Of a stretch of 64,000 bases of DNA, positions 17,715-27,205 are shown one piece after another (positions within the stretch are counted from its first letter, which is position 1; the number at the start of each line of letters is the position of its first letter). The stretch lies in NCBI RefSeq assembly GCF_002849655.1, contig NZ_PDNW01000005.1:186001-250000 (forward strand), written 5' to 3'. Under the pieces are notes generated by a model that did not search any database, had not been told where the DNA came from, and saw only the letters and a list, made by a program, of their open reading frames with translations. The DNA comes from Pollutimonas subterranea. Its GTDB lineage: Bacteria > Pseudomonadota > Gammaproteobacteria > Burkholderiales > Burkholderiaceae_B. Made by a program: the position numbers and the translations under genes.

Positions 17715-19061
17715 TCAGGGGCGCTGAGACAACTTGTGCTCCAGGTAGTGAATGCTGGTTCCGCCCTCGACGAAGCGAGCGTCCTGCATGAGCTCGCGGT
17801 GAAGAGGGATGTTGGTTTGCACGCCTTCAACTGCCATCTCGGACAACGCGATCTCCATGCGGGCTATCGCCTGCTGGCGAGTGTCGCCGTAGGTAATAAG
17901 CTTGGCGATCATGGAGTCGTAGTTGGGCGGGACCATGTATCCGGTATAGACGTGCGAATCCAGGCGAACACCCGGTCCGCCGGGAGCATGCCAACTGGTA
18001 ATGCGCCCCGGACTGGGCGTGAACTTGAAGGCGTCTTCGGCATTGATGCGGCATTCGATTGAGTGGCCCTTGATGACCACATCCCGCTGTCGAAGCAGGA
18101 ATTTTTCCCCGGCAGCGATGAGAATCTGCTGCTGCACCAGATCAATGCCCGTGACCATCTCGGTAACCGTATGCTCGACCTGTATGCGGGTGTTCATCTC
18201 GATGAAGAAGAATTCGCCATTCTCGTACAGGAACTCAAACGTTCCAGCGCCGCGGTAATTGATCTTGCGGCACGCTTCGGCACAGCGCTCGCCAATGCGC
18301 TCGATAAGGCGGCGCGCAATGCCGGGCGCGGGCGCCTCTTCAATAACCTTCTGGTGGCGCCGCTGCATGGAGCAATCACGCTCGCCCAACCAGACTGCAT
18401 TGCGTCCTCCATCTGCCAGGACCTGGATCTCGATGTGGCGGGGATTCTCGAGAAACTTCTCGAGGTAGACCTCGGGATTATTGAATGCGGCTCCGGCTTC
18501 GGAACGCGTCATGGTGACGGCATTCAGCAAGGCGGCTTCGGTATACACCACCCGCATGCCGCGGCCACCGCCTCCGCCCGCCGCCTTGATGATGACGGGA
18601 TAGCCGACTTCGCGCGCAATGCGCTGGATCTCCTGCGGGTCGTCCGGCAACGCGCCTTCAGAGCCAGGGACTACCGGCACGCCCGCGGCAATCATTGCAT
18701 GCTTGGCGCTGACTTTGTCGCCCATCAGGCGTATGGATTCGGGGCGTGGACCGATGAACACAAAACCGCTTTTTTCGACACGCTCAGCGAAGTCCGCGTT
18801 TTCCGCCAGAAAGCCGTAGCCCGGGTGTATGGCCTCGGCATCGGTGACTTCAGCAGCGGAAATTATCGCAGGCATGTTCAGGTAGCTGTCGCGCGCTGGC
18901 GCAGGGCCGATACATACCGATTCGTCGGCCAGCCGCACGTATTTGGCGTCGCGGTCGGCCTCGGAATGAACCACCACCGTCTTGATGCCCAATTCGCGGC
19001 AGGCACGCTGGATGCGTAAGGCGATTTCTCCGCGATTGGCTATGAGAATTTTTTCAAACAT
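17715..19061 (-). CDS. accC: Acetyl-CoA carboxylase, biotin carboxylase subunit
   Basis: A 448-residue ATP-grasp enzyme carboxylating the biotin on AccB as the first step of malonyl-CoA synthesis. Seen: N-terminal [17 protein letters not shown]; the glycine-rich ATP loop [30 protein letters not shown]; and the catalytic region [24 protein letters not shown]. Normal length (449 in E. coli). It starts three bases after accB stops, so the two are co-translated at matched levels. Confidence 0.98.
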   Translation of the reverse strand: MFEKILIANRGEIALRIQRACRELGIKTVVVHSEADRDAKYVRLADESVCIGPAPARDSYLNMPAIISAAEVTDAEAIHPGYGFLAENADFAERVEKSGFVFIGPRPESIRLMGDKVSAKHAMIAAGVPVVPGSEGALPDDPQEIQRIAREVGYPVIIKAAGGGGGRGMRVVYTEAALLNAVTMTRSEAGAAFNNPEVYLEKFLENPRHIEIQVLADGGRNAVWLGERDCSMQRRHQKVIEEAPAPGIARRLIERIGERCAEACRKINYRGAGTFEFLYENGEFFFIEMNTRIQVEHTVTEMVTGIDLVQQQILIAAGEKFLLRQRDVVIKGHSIECRINAEDAFKFTPSPGRITSWHAPGGPGVRLDSHVYTGYMVPPNYDSMIAKLITYGDTRQQAIARMEIALSEMAVEGVQTNIPLHRELMQDARFVEGGTSIHYLEHKLSQRP

Positions 19062-19064
19062 GAA

Positions 19065-19502
19065 TTACCCAATGACAAACAGGGGTTGACCATATTCGAC
19101 GGGCTCGCCGTTCTCGACCAGGATTTCCTTGATGACACCGGACTTGTCAGCCTCGATCTCGTTAAGAAGTTTCATTGCCTCGATAATGCACAACGGCTCG
19201 CCTTCCTTGACCGACTGCCCAACCTCAACAAAAGGCGATGCTCCGGGATTGGGAGCGCGGTAGAACGTGCCCACCATAGGCGCCTTCACCTGGTGTCCCA
19301 CAGGAGCCTCGGGGGTAGCGGGCGGAACAGCTGCAGCCGCAGGCGCCGCCGCGGGGACCGGCTCGGGCGCATAGGCCACGGGCTGCATCGCCTGGGAAAA
19401 TTTTACGATTCTGACCTTGCCTTCACCCTCGGTTATCTCGAGTTCCGCTATGCCCGACTCGGCTACCAGGTCAATCAAGGTTTTCAGTTTTCTTAGGTCC
19501 AT
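19065..19502 (-). CDS. accB: Biotin carboxyl carrier protein of acetyl-CoA carboxylase
   Basis: A 145-residue carrier. The N-terminal dimerisation part is [19 protein letters not shown] Pro/Ala-rich mobile linker spans about 50-75. The C-terminal biotinyl domain carries biotinylated K111 in EAMKLLNEI. The ATG at 19502 has GGGAAG seven bases upstream and matches family starts; in-frame ATGs at 19520 and 19550 would add non-conserved residues. It follows aroQ by 80 bp and precedes accC by 3 bp, the usual aroQ-accB-accC order. Confidence 0.97.
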   Translation of the reverse strand: MDLRKLKTLIDLVAESGIAELEITEGEGKVRIVKFSQAMQPVAYAPEPVPAAAPAAAAVPPATPEAPVGHQVKAPMVGTFYRAPNPGASPFVEVGQSVKEGEPLCIIEAMKLLNEIEADKSGVIKEILVENGEPVEYGQPLFVIG

Positions 19503-19582
19503 ACGAACTTCCCGTGACATTGCCCTGGTGCGATCGCACAGAGCAAGCATAATGATTAAGGTTAACAGTGATTGCGCCGCGC

Positions 19583-20017
19583 TTAGTTGGCCAGCGCATA
19601 GAGCAAGGCCGCTTCGTACCCGAAGGATCCCAGGCCTGCTACCACTCCGACAGCCTTGTCGGTCAGAAAAGAGTGGTGGCGGAAAGGCTCCCGCTTGTGC
19701 ACATTGGATAAATGTACTTCGATAAAAGGAATGCTGACGCCTGCCAACGCATCTCGCAGCGCTACGCTGGTGTGAGTATATGCGGCGGCATTAATAAGAA
19801 TGAAGTCGATGTGGTCCCGGCTTGCAGCCTGAATGCGATCGACCAGTTCACCTTCGTGATTGCTTTGGAAAGCGGTGCAGCGTGCGCCGCTTTCTGTCGC
19901 CAACTGCTGCAAGCGTTGGTTAATATCGTTCAACGTACGTCGTCCGTAGACCTCTGGCTCGCGTGTGCCGAGCAGATTGAGGTTGGGGCCGTGCAAAACA
20001 AGAATGTGCTGCGCCAT
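19583..20017 (-). CDS. aroQ: 3-dehydroquinate dehydratase, type II
   Basis: A 144-residue small dodecameric enzyme converting 3-dehydroquinate to 3-dehydroshikimate in the shikimate pathway. Motifs: [22 protein letters not shown] (catalytic Arg and Tyr), [28 protein letters not shown] and [19 protein letters not shown] (catalytic His). No good ribosome-binding site is visible before the ATG. Upstream of accB, the order seen in many gammaproteobacteria and betaproteobacteria; whether it shares the acc promoter cannot be told here. Confidence 0.97.
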   Translation of the reverse strand: MAQHILVLHGPNLNLLGTREPEVYGRRTLNDINQRLQQLATESGARCTAFQSNHEGELVDRIQAASRDHIDFILINAAAYTHTSVALRDALAGVSIPFIEVHLSNVHKREPFRHHSFLTDKAVGVVAGLGSFGYEAALLYALAN

Positions 20018-20041
20018 CGCGGATTTTTTATGAAGACAGAC

Positions 20042-20064
20042 CGCCTTTTTACGCTAAAAAGGCG
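20042..20064 (-). terminator. Hairpin between the tlpA-like gene and aroQ
   Basis: CGCCTTTTT-ACGCT-AAAAAGGCG is a perfect 9-bp stem 38 bases after the tlpA-like stop and 24 before aroQ. The stem is A/T-rich and no T-run follows on the leftward strand, so termination is uncertain. Confidence 0.45.
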
Positions 20065-20102
20065 TATTTGTCCATTAAAGCCAAGTAACTTAAGCGACTG
20101 TT

Positions 20103-20603
20103 TCAGCGCATGCCGACAATGATTTGCTCGAGTTCCGCAGGCTTGATTTGACCCAGTAGTTGGCGAGCCACTTGGCCTTGCTTATCGAAGACCACCGTAA
20201 ACGGCAGGCCGCCCTGCTTGTTGCCCAGAGCGCGCATCAACTTGATGGCGCCATGGCCGGCAATGAGCAAGGGATACGATACCTGCACCTTCTGACTGAA
20301 CTTTTCAACATTCACCTGCGTATCGACCGCCAGGCCCACGAAGCTGACATCGCCGTATTTTTTATGCAGGGCGTCAAGATCGGGCATCTCTTTTACACAT
20401 GGCGCGCACCAGGTTGCCCAGAAATTGAGGACCAGCGGCTTGCCCAGGTAAGCGGTGAATTCCACCTGTTGGCCTTCCAGGTCGGGAAAGCCATTGGCGT
20501 AAAACGGATCGGGTGGCAAAGCGCCAGCGTACGCCGACGGTAGTTGCAATACCGTACCCGCCGTTGCAATCGCCGCGTAGCGCAGGAATTCTCGCCGTTT
20601 CAT
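20103..20603 (-). CDS. TlpA/ResA-like thiol-disulfide oxidoreductase
   Basis: A 166-residue exported thioredoxin-fold protein. The N-terminus MKRREFLRYAAIATAG...AYAG is a signal peptide that resembles a Tat signal but has KRREFLR rather than a full twin-arginine SRRxFLK. The active site WATWCAPCVKE has C66 and C69; the cis-proline loop is GLPFTVVFD. Family role: reduces disulfides in the periplasm, e.g. in cytochrome c maturation. The ATG at 20603 is preferred over an extension to 20654 because the signal peptide starts there. Divergent from mpl. Confidence 0.88.
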   Translation of the reverse strand: MKRREFLRYAAIATAGTVLQLPSAYAGALPPDPFYANGFPDLEGQQVEFTAYLGKPLVLNFWATWCAPCVKEMPDLDALHKKYGDVSFVGLAVDTQVNVEKFSQKVQVSYPLLIAGHGAIKLMRALGNKQGGLPFTVVFDKQGQVARQLLGQIKPAELEQIIVGMR

Positions 20604-20742
20604 ATCGTCCAGTCCATAGGTAATCAAAAGCACATTTATGATAGCACCTGGCATAAAGCCGTCCGCCCGGCGTCACTGCCGCGGCGCTACCCAATACCGA
20701 TATTTCGACCCGACTGACTACAATAGGCGCCGGAGGAAAACA

Positions 20743-22107
20743 ATGCATCTACATATTCTTGGCATCTGCGGAACGTTCATGGGTGGCCTGGCGCTGATTG
20801 CGCGGGCGGCCGGCCATACCGTCACGGGATGCGACACAGGGGTCTATCCTCCCATGAGCACCCAGCTCGAGGAACAAGGCATCCGCCTGATCGAAGGCTT
20901 CGACGCCTCGCAAGTGGAGTTGAAGCCAGACCTCTACATTGTCGGCAACGTCGTCACTCGGGGCAACCCGCTGATGGAAGCCATACTCGACCGTGGCCTG
21001 CCCTATACATCCGGACCCCAATGGCTGGGCGTGGAGATATTGCAAGGCCAACATGTGCTGGCGGTCGCGGGCACGCACGGCAAGACCACCACCAGCTCAA
21101 TGCTGGCATGGATACTTGAGCACGCCGGGATGGAGCCTAATTTCCTTATCGGCGGCATTGCCTCCGACTTGAAGGTATCGGCACGATATCAACCAAGCCG
21201 GACGACATTTGTGATCGAGGCGGATGAATACGACACGGCATTCTTCGACAAACGTTCGAAGTTCGTACATTACCGCCCCCGCACGGCCGTGTTGAACAAC
21301 CTGGAGTTCGATCACGCCGACATTTTTCCGGACCTGCCGGCCATCGAGACTCAATTCCACCATCTGGTCCGCACCATACCGTCTGAAGGCCGGATCATTC
21401 GTCCAAGCGTATGCGAGCCGCTGGACCGCGTTTTAGCGCGTGGCTGCTGGACACCCGTCGAGACCTTCGGACCCGGGGGTCAATGGCAAGCCGTTCCCGA
21501 TGGGCACGCCTGCGACTTCCAGATCAAGGTCAACAACGCCCCCGTGGGCACGTTGCATTGGGACCTTACCGGCGAGCACAACCGCATGAATGCGCTGGCC
21601 GCCCTGGCGGCGGCCGAGCACCTGGGTGTTCCGCCCCCCCAGGGGATAGAGGCGCTTTCGGCGTTCAAGGGCGTGAAAAGACGCATGGAATTGCGGGGTA
21701 CCGTCAACGGCATCAAGGTCTATGACGATTTCGCGCACCATCCCACCGCCATTTCCACGACGCTCGAGGGATTGCGCAAGCAAACCGGCAAGCAGCGTAT
21801 CCTCGCCGTCATCGAGCCGCGCTCGAACACCATGAAGCTGGGCAGCATGGCAGCCCGCCTGCCCGCCGCCTTGCAGGAAGCCGATCTTGTGTTCTGCTTT
21901 GGCGCCAGCAGCGGCAAGCACGCGCTGGGCTGGAACCCCGCCCAAGTCCTGTCGCCCCTGGGCGAGCGCGCGTCGGCCTACGACGACCTGGACAAATTAA
22001 TGGATGCCGTATGCTTGTCAGCAGCGCCCGGGGATTCTATTCTGGTAATGAGCAACGGAAGCTTTGCGGGAATACACCAAAAGCTTCTCGACCGCCTGCA
22101 ACCCTGA
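20743..22107 (+). CDS. mpl: UDP-MurNAc:L-Ala-gamma-D-Glu-meso-DAP ligase (peptidoglycan recycling)
   Basis: A 454-residue Mur-ligase-family enzyme that joins recycled murein tripeptide to UDP-MurNAc. Begins MHLHILGICGTFMGGLALIA; ATP P-loop VAGTHGKTTTSSMLAW; EADEYDTAFFDKRSKFVHY; ENRMNALAALAAA-type motif as EHNRMNALAALAAAEH; KGVKRRMELRG; DDFAHHPTAI. These fit Mpl rather than MurC. ATG 20743 has GGAGG eight bases upstream; the longer frame from 20638 overlaps the divergent tlpA-like promoter region. First gene of the mpl-yqiA-RNB-tonB-aroE-mtgA series. Confidence 0.96.
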   Translation: MHLHILGICGTFMGGLALIARAAGHTVTGCDTGVYPPMSTQLEEQGIRLIEGFDASQVELKPDLYIVGNVVTRGNPLMEAILDRGLPYTSGPQWLGVEILQGQHVLAVAGTHGKTTTSSMLAWILEHAGMEPNFLIGGIASDLKVSARYQPSRTTFVIEADEYDTAFFDKRSKFVHYRPRTAVLNNLEFDHADIFPDLPAIETQFHHLVRTIPSEGRIIRPSVCEPLDRVLARGCWTPVETFGPGGQWQAVPDGHACDFQIKVNNAPVGTLHWDLTGEHNRMNALAALAAAEHLGVPPPQGIEALSAFKGVKRRMELRGTVNGIKVYDDFAHHPTAISTTLEGLRKQTGKQRILAVIEPRSNTMKLGSMAARLPAALQEADLVFCFGASSGKHALGWNPAQVLSPLGERASAYDDLDKLMDAVCLSAAPGDSILVMSNGSFAGIHQKLLDRLQP

Positions 22108-22120
22108 AGGAATACGAACC

Positions 22121-22741
22121 ATGATCCTGTACCTGCACGGTTTTCGTTCATCGCCCAAATCCAGCAAGGCCACCCAGATGGCACAAGCCATGCAAGAGCG
22201 CGGCCTGAGCCAGGAATGGGTCTGCCCTCAGTTGCCGGCCAGTCCGCAACGCTCCATCGCGTTGGCCAGCCACCTTATAGAAGTTGCCGTAAAAGAAAAA
22301 GGCTTGCAGCCTGAAAACGATCTCGCTATTGTCGGTTCGTCGCTGGGCGGCTACTACGCCACCTGCCTGGCGGAACACTGGAAGTGCCGCGCAGTCGTAC
22401 TGAATCCAGCCGTGTATGCGGCGCGCGACCTGGCTACACAAGTGGGCGAGCACACGCTGTATCATTCGACGGATCCATTTGTTTTCCTGCCCGAGTATGT
22501 CGACGAGCTGGCCGAGATGGCGGTCGGAAAGCCGGCCCGGCCCGAACGATATTATTTATTGGCCGCCAAGGGCGACGAAGTGCTCGACTGGCACGAGATG
22601 GCCGACTGGTATGTGGGTAGCCAGGGCCACATACTTGAAGGCGGCGACCACGGCTTATCCGACTTCCAGCAGTGGCTGCCCGAAGTCCTGGATTTTGCCT
22701 TGGGCACCCGCCAACACCCTACACGAACCGACACGCGATAG
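22121..22741 (+). CDS. YqiA/YcfP-family alpha/beta hydrolase (esterase)
   Basis: A 206-residue alpha/beta hydrolase: MILYLHGFRSSPKSSKA (oxyanion region), nucleophile elbow GSSLGGYYA, acid near LAAKGDEVLDWHEM, and histidine in EGGDHGLSDF. YqiA in E. coli hydrolyses short acyl esters; the natural substrate is unknown. ATG 22121 has AAGGAA ten bases upstream and is 13 bp after mpl, so co-transcribed; a frame starting at 22064 lies inside mpl. Confidence 0.92.
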   Translation: MILYLHGFRSSPKSSKATQMAQAMQERGLSQEWVCPQLPASPQRSIALASHLIEVAVKEKGLQPENDLAIVGSSLGGYYATCLAEHWKCRAVVLNPAVYAARDLATQVGEHTLYHSTDPFVFLPEYVDELAEMAVGKPARPERYYLLAAKGDEVLDWHEMADWYVGSQGHILEGGDHGLSDFQQWLPEVLDFALGTRQHPTRTDTR

Positions 22742-22762
22742 CGCATGTCCTGATGGAAAATT

Positions 22763-24649
22763 ATGTACGTTCTTTACGAAGACAGCGGGAACTTCAAGGC
22801 GGAAAAGATCTTTTCGCAAAGCGACTCCACCATGCAGGTGGAGTCCGAATCGGGCAAGCGCAGCAAAATCAAGAATACCAGCGTCTTGTTCAGCTTCGAG
22901 CAGCCGGCACCCGCCGTGATGCTCGAGCAGGCACGCGACCTTGCCCAGACGCTTGAAATCGATTTCCTTTGGGAATGCGCGCCGCAGGAAGAGTTCGACG
23001 CCGCCACGTTCGCCCAGGATTATTTCGGACACGCACCCAGCGCAGTAGAAAAAGCCGGATTGATCTTTGCTCTTAACAGCGCACCCGCTTACTTCCATCG
23101 GCGCGGCAAAGGGCAATACCGGCCGGCGCCCCCCGACATCCTGGCTGCGGCGCTCGCCGCAATCGAAAAAAAGCAGAAACAAGCTGCCCAGCAACAGGAA
23201 TGGACCGACCAGCTGGTCGCCGGTCAATTGCCCGAGGCCATTGCCGAGGTCGCCCATTCCTTGCTGACCCGACCCGATAAGAATACGCTGCAATGGAAGG
23301 CGTTTGAAGCGGCAATCGAACAGTTGCACACAAACCCTGAAAAGCTTTTGCTGCAGCTGGGCGCCTGGCCACACGCCCTGGCCGTGCACCAGCATCGTTT
23401 CATGACTGCGAATTTCCCCAAGGGCACGCAATTTGCGCCGGTGCAAGTCGGCGAAATCGCGGCTGACCTGCCCATGGCCGACGTGGTTGCGTACTCGGTC
23501 GACGATACCAGCACAACCGAAGTCGACGACGCCTTGTCCGTGACGCCGCTCGATAGCGACACCGTTCGAATTGGCGTCCACATTGCGGTGCCCGGCCTGG
23601 CGGTCACACGCGGCAGCGACGTGGACAAACTCGCCCGGACGCGCATGTCGACGGTTTATATTCCCGGGCTGAAGATCCCCATGCTGCCCAATGAGCTGAT
23701 CGATGCATTCTCGCTGGATGCAGGCAAACCCAAGCCAGCCCTGTCCCTGTACGTAACGGCGAACTTGACCACGGGCGAGCTCCTTTCATCTGAAACCCGA
23801 CTCGAACGCATCCAGGTACGAGAAAACCTGCGCCATAACCTGCTGGATGAATTCGTTACCGACGAAGCCCTGGCCGATCCTGAATCCGACTTGCCGTATG
23901 CCGAGTGGCTGCGGCCTTTATGGGCCTACGCCCAGCTTCTGTCGGCGCAGCGCGAGCAGGTACGCGGCAAGCCTGAAAACAACAATCGTGTCGAATATTC
24001 GTTTGTGCTGGATGGTCCCTACGATGACCCCGACACGCCGGTGCAGCTGGTACCACGTCGCCGCAACGCGCCGCTGGACCGCCTGGTTGCCGAATACATG
24101 ATCATGACCAATAACATCTGGGGTGGCCTGCTGGCGCAACATGGCGTGCCCGGCATCTACCGGTCCCAGCAAATGGGGCGTGTACGAATGTCCACGCACG
24201 CGCTGCCACACGAATCGATAGGCGTCCCGCAGTATGCATGGTGCACGTCGCCCTTGCGCCGCTACGTCGACCTGGTCAACCAGTGGCAATTGATTGCCAC
24301 CGTCGAACATGGTGTCTCAGCAAGGCTGGTGGCCCCATTCAAACCCAAGGATGCCGATCTGTTCGCCATTATTGGCGCTTTTGAATCCCAGTACACGGTA
24401 TGGAGCGACTACCAGTCCGCCATGGAGCGTTACTGGTGCCTGCGTTGGCTGCAACAACAAGACCTACGTACCGTGCAGGCCAGCGTGTTGCGCGACGATC
24501 TCGTACGCCTGACATGCGCGCCGCTGGTAACACGCGTCCCTGGCCTGCCGGAGCTTGAACGCGGACAACTCATTACACTGGACATACTCGGCTTCGATGA
24601 ACTGGCACTTGAGCTGGAATGCCGGCTGCGCGAAACTGCAATAGCCTGA
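22763..24649 (+). CDS. RNase II/R-type RNB-domain exoribonuclease
   Basis: A 628-residue RNB-family protein. Residues 1 to about 225 form an atypical N-terminal part (MYVLYEDSGNFKAEKIFSQS, a small barrel, then a helical Gln-rich stretch). The RNB catalytic domain follows: YSVDDTSTTEVDDALSV with the clustered metal-binding aspartates, LARTRMSTVYIPG, NRVEYSFVLDGP and the YAWCTSPLRRYVDLVNQWQL signature. Predicted 3'-5' hydrolytic RNase. It is shorter and different at the N-terminus from E. coli RNase II and R, so I do not assign rnb or rnr. Lies between yqiA and the TonB-like gene in a tight series. Confidence 0.93.
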   Translation: MYVLYEDSGNFKAEKIFSQSDSTMQVESESGKRSKIKNTSVLFSFEQPAPAVMLEQARDLAQTLEIDFLWECAPQEEFDAATFAQDYFGHAPSAVEKAGLIFALNSAPAYFHRRGKGQYRPAPPDILAAALAAIEKKQKQAAQQQEWTDQLVAGQLPEAIAEVAHSLLTRPDKNTLQWKAFEAAIEQLHTNPEKLLLQLGAWPHALAVHQHRFMTANFPKGTQFAPVQVGEIAADLPMADVVAYSVDDTSTTEVDDALSVTPLDSDTVRIGVHIAVPGLAVTRGSDVDKLARTRMSTVYIPGLKIPMLPNELIDAFSLDAGKPKPALSLYVTANLTTGELLSSETRLERIQVRENLRHNLLDEFVTDEALADPESDLPYAEWLRPLWAYAQLLSAQREQVRGKPENNNRVEYSFVLDGPYDDPDTPVQLVPRRRNAPLDRLVAEYMIMTNNIWGGLLAQHGVPGIYRSQQMGRVRMSTHALPHESIGVPQYAWCTSPLRRYVDLVNQWQLIATVEHGVSARLVAPFKPKDADLFAIIGAFESQYTVWSDYQSAMERYWCLRWLQQQDLRTVQASVLRDDLVRLTCAPLVTRVPGLPELERGQLITLDILGFDELALELECRLRETAIA

Positions 24650-24671
24650 TCACTTTCCGTACGGGCCAGAT

Positions 24672-25550
24672 ATGTCTATGCTTTCCGCCCTGCTGTTGCG
24701 TGTCCGCATGCCGCGCAATGACTATTTGCGCATCGCACTGCTGCTGTCGTTGGTCATCCATGCGGCTGTCCTGACTGTGCATTTTTCCAGGCCCATTCCT
24801 CCGAAGGCAGCCGTGAATGCGCTGGAAGTCACACTGGTCAATGCCCGCAGCACTGCGGCACCCATCAAGCCGAAAATGCTCGCCCAGGACATGCTCAATG
24901 GTGGCGGCCAGGTAGAATCCGGACAGGCCAGCTCGCCCCTGCCGCGCACGGCCAAGTCGCCCGACGAGGTGGTGCTGGCTGCCTTGCACAAAAAGCAGCA
25001 AGAGCTCGAGGCGGAACAGCTCAGACTCTACACGCAATTGACGGCACAGCAAAAAGTCCTCCCTGAGCGCCAGGAACCCGACCTGTCCGAACCCTCCAGT
25101 GAATCCGGCGCCGACGATGTGTCGCAAGAGTCACGCTTGGTCAATGCGCAGATCAGCGCCTTGAAGGAACGCATAGAGCGCTACAACGCCCAGCCACGCC
25201 ACCAATTCTCGGGACCATCGGCACGAGCCGTGGACTACGCGACCTATGTAGAGGCGTGGCGCGAGAAAATCGAATTGCTCGGTACCGAGCATTATCCGAG
25301 TGAGGCACGCGGCAAGGTGTACGGCGACTTGCAGCTTACGGTTTACATACGCAAGGACGGTTCGCTGGAGCGCGTCGAAATCGATCGCCCCTCTGAACAC
25401 CCCATACTGAACCTGGCTGCCACACGCATTGTGCAGCTGGCCGCGCCATTCGCGCCGCTACCCGCGAGCATGGCTCGCAATACCGACGTGTTCGCCATTA
25501 CCCGAACATGGCATTTCATGAACCAGCAATTGGAAACCAATACGCCGTGA
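24672..25550 (+). CDS. TonB-family energy-transducer protein
   Basis: A 292-residue inner-membrane-anchored periplasmic protein: one N-terminal helix (LRIALLLSLVIHAAVLTVHFS, about 18-37), then a coiled-coil stretch rich in Gln/Glu (AALHKKQQELEAEQLRLYTQLTAQQ; pattern only), then a C-terminal TonB domain (YPSEARGKVYGDLQLTVYIRKDGS). There is no long Pro-Lys spacer as in classical TonB, and no exbB/exbD nearby, so a TonB paralogue is likelier than the iron-uptake TonB. The target is unknown. Stop codon overlaps the GTG of aroE by four bases. Confidence 0.85.
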   Translation: MSMLSALLLRVRMPRNDYLRIALLLSLVIHAAVLTVHFSRPIPPKAAVNALEVTLVNARSTAAPIKPKMLAQDMLNGGGQVESGQASSPLPRTAKSPDEVVLAALHKKQQELEAEQLRLYTQLTAQQKVLPERQEPDLSEPSSESGADDVSQESRLVNAQISALKERIERYNAQPRHQFSGPSARAVDYATYVEAWREKIELLGTEHYPSEARGKVYGDLQLTVYIRKDGSLERVEIDRPSEHPILNLAATRIVQLAAPFAPLPASMARNTDVFAITRTWHFMNQQLETNTP

Positions 25551-26401
25551 ACCGCGCCATACCGCTCAAACGCTACGCCGTGATCGGCAATCCCATCGAA
25601 CATAGCCGCTCTCCCTTCATACACGAGCTCTTCGCACGGCAAACCGGCCTGGCCATTACTTACGAAAAGATCAAGGCACCATTGGACCGGTTTGAGACAA
25701 CGGTGAGGGAATTCTTCGCCCAAGGAGGCCAGGGCCTTAACGTTACCGTACCGTTCAAGGAAGAGGCCTTCGCCCTGGCAAACCCCAACCTTACTCCGCG
25801 CGCACGGCTGGCCGCCGCGGTAAACACCTTGTGGATGGACAAGGGTAATCTGCACGGCTGCAATACCGACGGCGTCGGCTTATTGAACGACTTGCTGAGG
25901 CTGGGACACTCGCCGAAAGACAAGGAAATACTGCTGATCGGAGCCGGCGGCGCCGCCCGAGGCGTCGTTTTTCCACTGCTTGAAGCCGGCTGCGCCCGTT
26001 TACGCATAATCAACCGAAGCCCTGAGCGCGCGTTAACGCTGCATCGCCACCTGGTCGAACAACTGCCCGACCTGTCGCCGCGTCTATCCTGCGGCAGCCT
26101 CGCCGATGCCGGCGGCCCCTGGGACATGGTCATCAACGCGACTTCGAGCAGCCTGGGACAGGCAGCGCCTGACCTGCCCGGGAATCTCTATAAGCCCGTG
26201 TCGCTTGCCTATGACATGGTGTACGGCGGGCAAGCCACGCCGTTCATGCGGCAGGCCGCGGAACAAGGGGCACAAACCGTGGCGGATGGGCTGGGCATGC
26301 TGGTCGGCCAGGCAGCGGCTAGCTTTGCCATCTGGCATGATGCCACGCCCGATATGGAGGCCGTGCTGACCGCCCTGCGCCAACAGCTTCGCGCTCACTG
26401 A
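25547..26401 (+). CDS. aroE: Shikimate dehydrogenase
   Basis: A 284-residue NADPH-dependent enzyme reducing 3-dehydroshikimate to shikimate. Motifs: YAVIGNPIEHSRSPFIH (shikimate-binding Ser pair), LNVTVPFKEEAF with catalytic Lys, GCNTDGVGL with catalytic Asp, and the NADP loop LIGAGGAARGVV followed by NRSPERA. GTG at 25547 overlaps the TonB-gene stop (GTGA) and gives the usual start MNRAIPLKRYAVIG; an ATG at 25508 would add 13 residues that copy the TonB tail. Four bases before mtgA. Confidence 0.95.
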   Translation: MNRAIPLKRYAVIGNPIEHSRSPFIHELFARQTGLAITYEKIKAPLDRFETTVREFFAQGGQGLNVTVPFKEEAFALANPNLTPRARLAAAVNTLWMDKGNLHGCNTDGVGLLNDLLRLGHSPKDKEILLIGAGGAARGVVFPLLEAGCARLRIINRSPERALTLHRHLVEQLPDLSPRLSCGSLADAGGPWDMVINATSSSLGQAAPDLPGNLYKPVSLAYDMVYGGQATPFMRQAAEQGAQTVADGLGMLVGQAAASFAIWHDATPDMEAVLTALRQQLRAH

Positions 26402-26405
26402 TCCC

Positions 26406-27125
26406 ATGGCTGCCCGCAAACTAAACAAGACAAAGGTCCTGGGCGTTGCACTGCTGGCCGCATTTGCCGCGCTATTGCTTTATCTGTTTGGACTTTTCAT
26501 CATGGTCCTTTGGCTAAGTGTGCGCAATCCCGGCAGCAGTGCCTTCATGGACGCCACACTGGCCGAACTGCGTCTCTCCAAGCCCGAGGCCGAGCTCAAA
26601 TATCAATGGACGCCCTACGATGGGATCAACAAGTCTCTCAAGCGCGCTGTAGTGGCCTCCGAGGACTCGAAATTCACCGACCATGAAGGCGTTGAATGGG
26701 AGGCAATCCGCAAGGCATGGGAATACAACAAGAAGCAAGCTGAAAAAGGCAAGAGCAAAATGCGCGGTGGATCGACGATTACCCAACAGCTGGCCAAGAA
26801 CCTGTTTTTATCGAGATCGCGCAGCTATTGGCGCAAGGGGCAGGAACTGATACTTGCCTACATGATCGAGTTCGTCATGAGCAAGCAGCGCATACTCGAG
26901 CTATACCTGAATGTGGCGCAATGGGGCGGCAATGTGTTTGGCGCCGAAGCCGCCGCGCGGCATTACTACGGTGTCAGCGCGGCACGGCTGAGCCAGTACC
27001 AGGCTGCGCAACTTGCCGCCATGCTGCCCAACCCCGTCTATTATGAAAGCCATCGCAAGACCTCGTACTTGATGTCTCGCACGCGAACCATACAGAAACG
27101 CATGCGGCTGGTAGCCATTCCCTGA
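26406..27125 (+). CDS. mtgA: Monofunctional peptidoglycan glycosyltransferase
   Basis: A 239-residue GT51 enzyme polymerising lipid II into glycan strands. One N-terminal membrane anchor (about 13-37). GT51 motifs: VVASEDSKFTDHEGVEWEAI (catalytic Glu in EDSKF), MRGGSTITQQLAKNLFLS, RKGQELILAYMIEFVMSKQRILELYLNVAQWG with the second Glu, and AAARHYYGVSAARLS. Length normal for MtgA. It follows aroE by four bases and closes the mpl-to-mtgA series. Confidence 0.96.
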   Translation: MAARKLNKTKVLGVALLAAFAALLLYLFGLFIMVLWLSVRNPGSSAFMDATLAELRLSKPEAELKYQWTPYDGINKSLKRAVVASEDSKFTDHEGVEWEAIRKAWEYNKKQAEKGKSKMRGGSTITQQLAKNLFLSRSRSYWRKGQELILAYMIEFVMSKQRILELYLNVAQWGGNVFGAEAAARHYYGVSAARLSQYQAAQLAAMLPNPVYYESHRKTSYLMSRTRTIQKRMRLVAIP

Positions 27126-27205
27126 TCAGCGGTCCGGCCGGTACCCGCAAATGTTAAGCTTGTGCCTTCGACCCTACACATTCGTTTCAGGTATCAAGCA
27201 ATCGC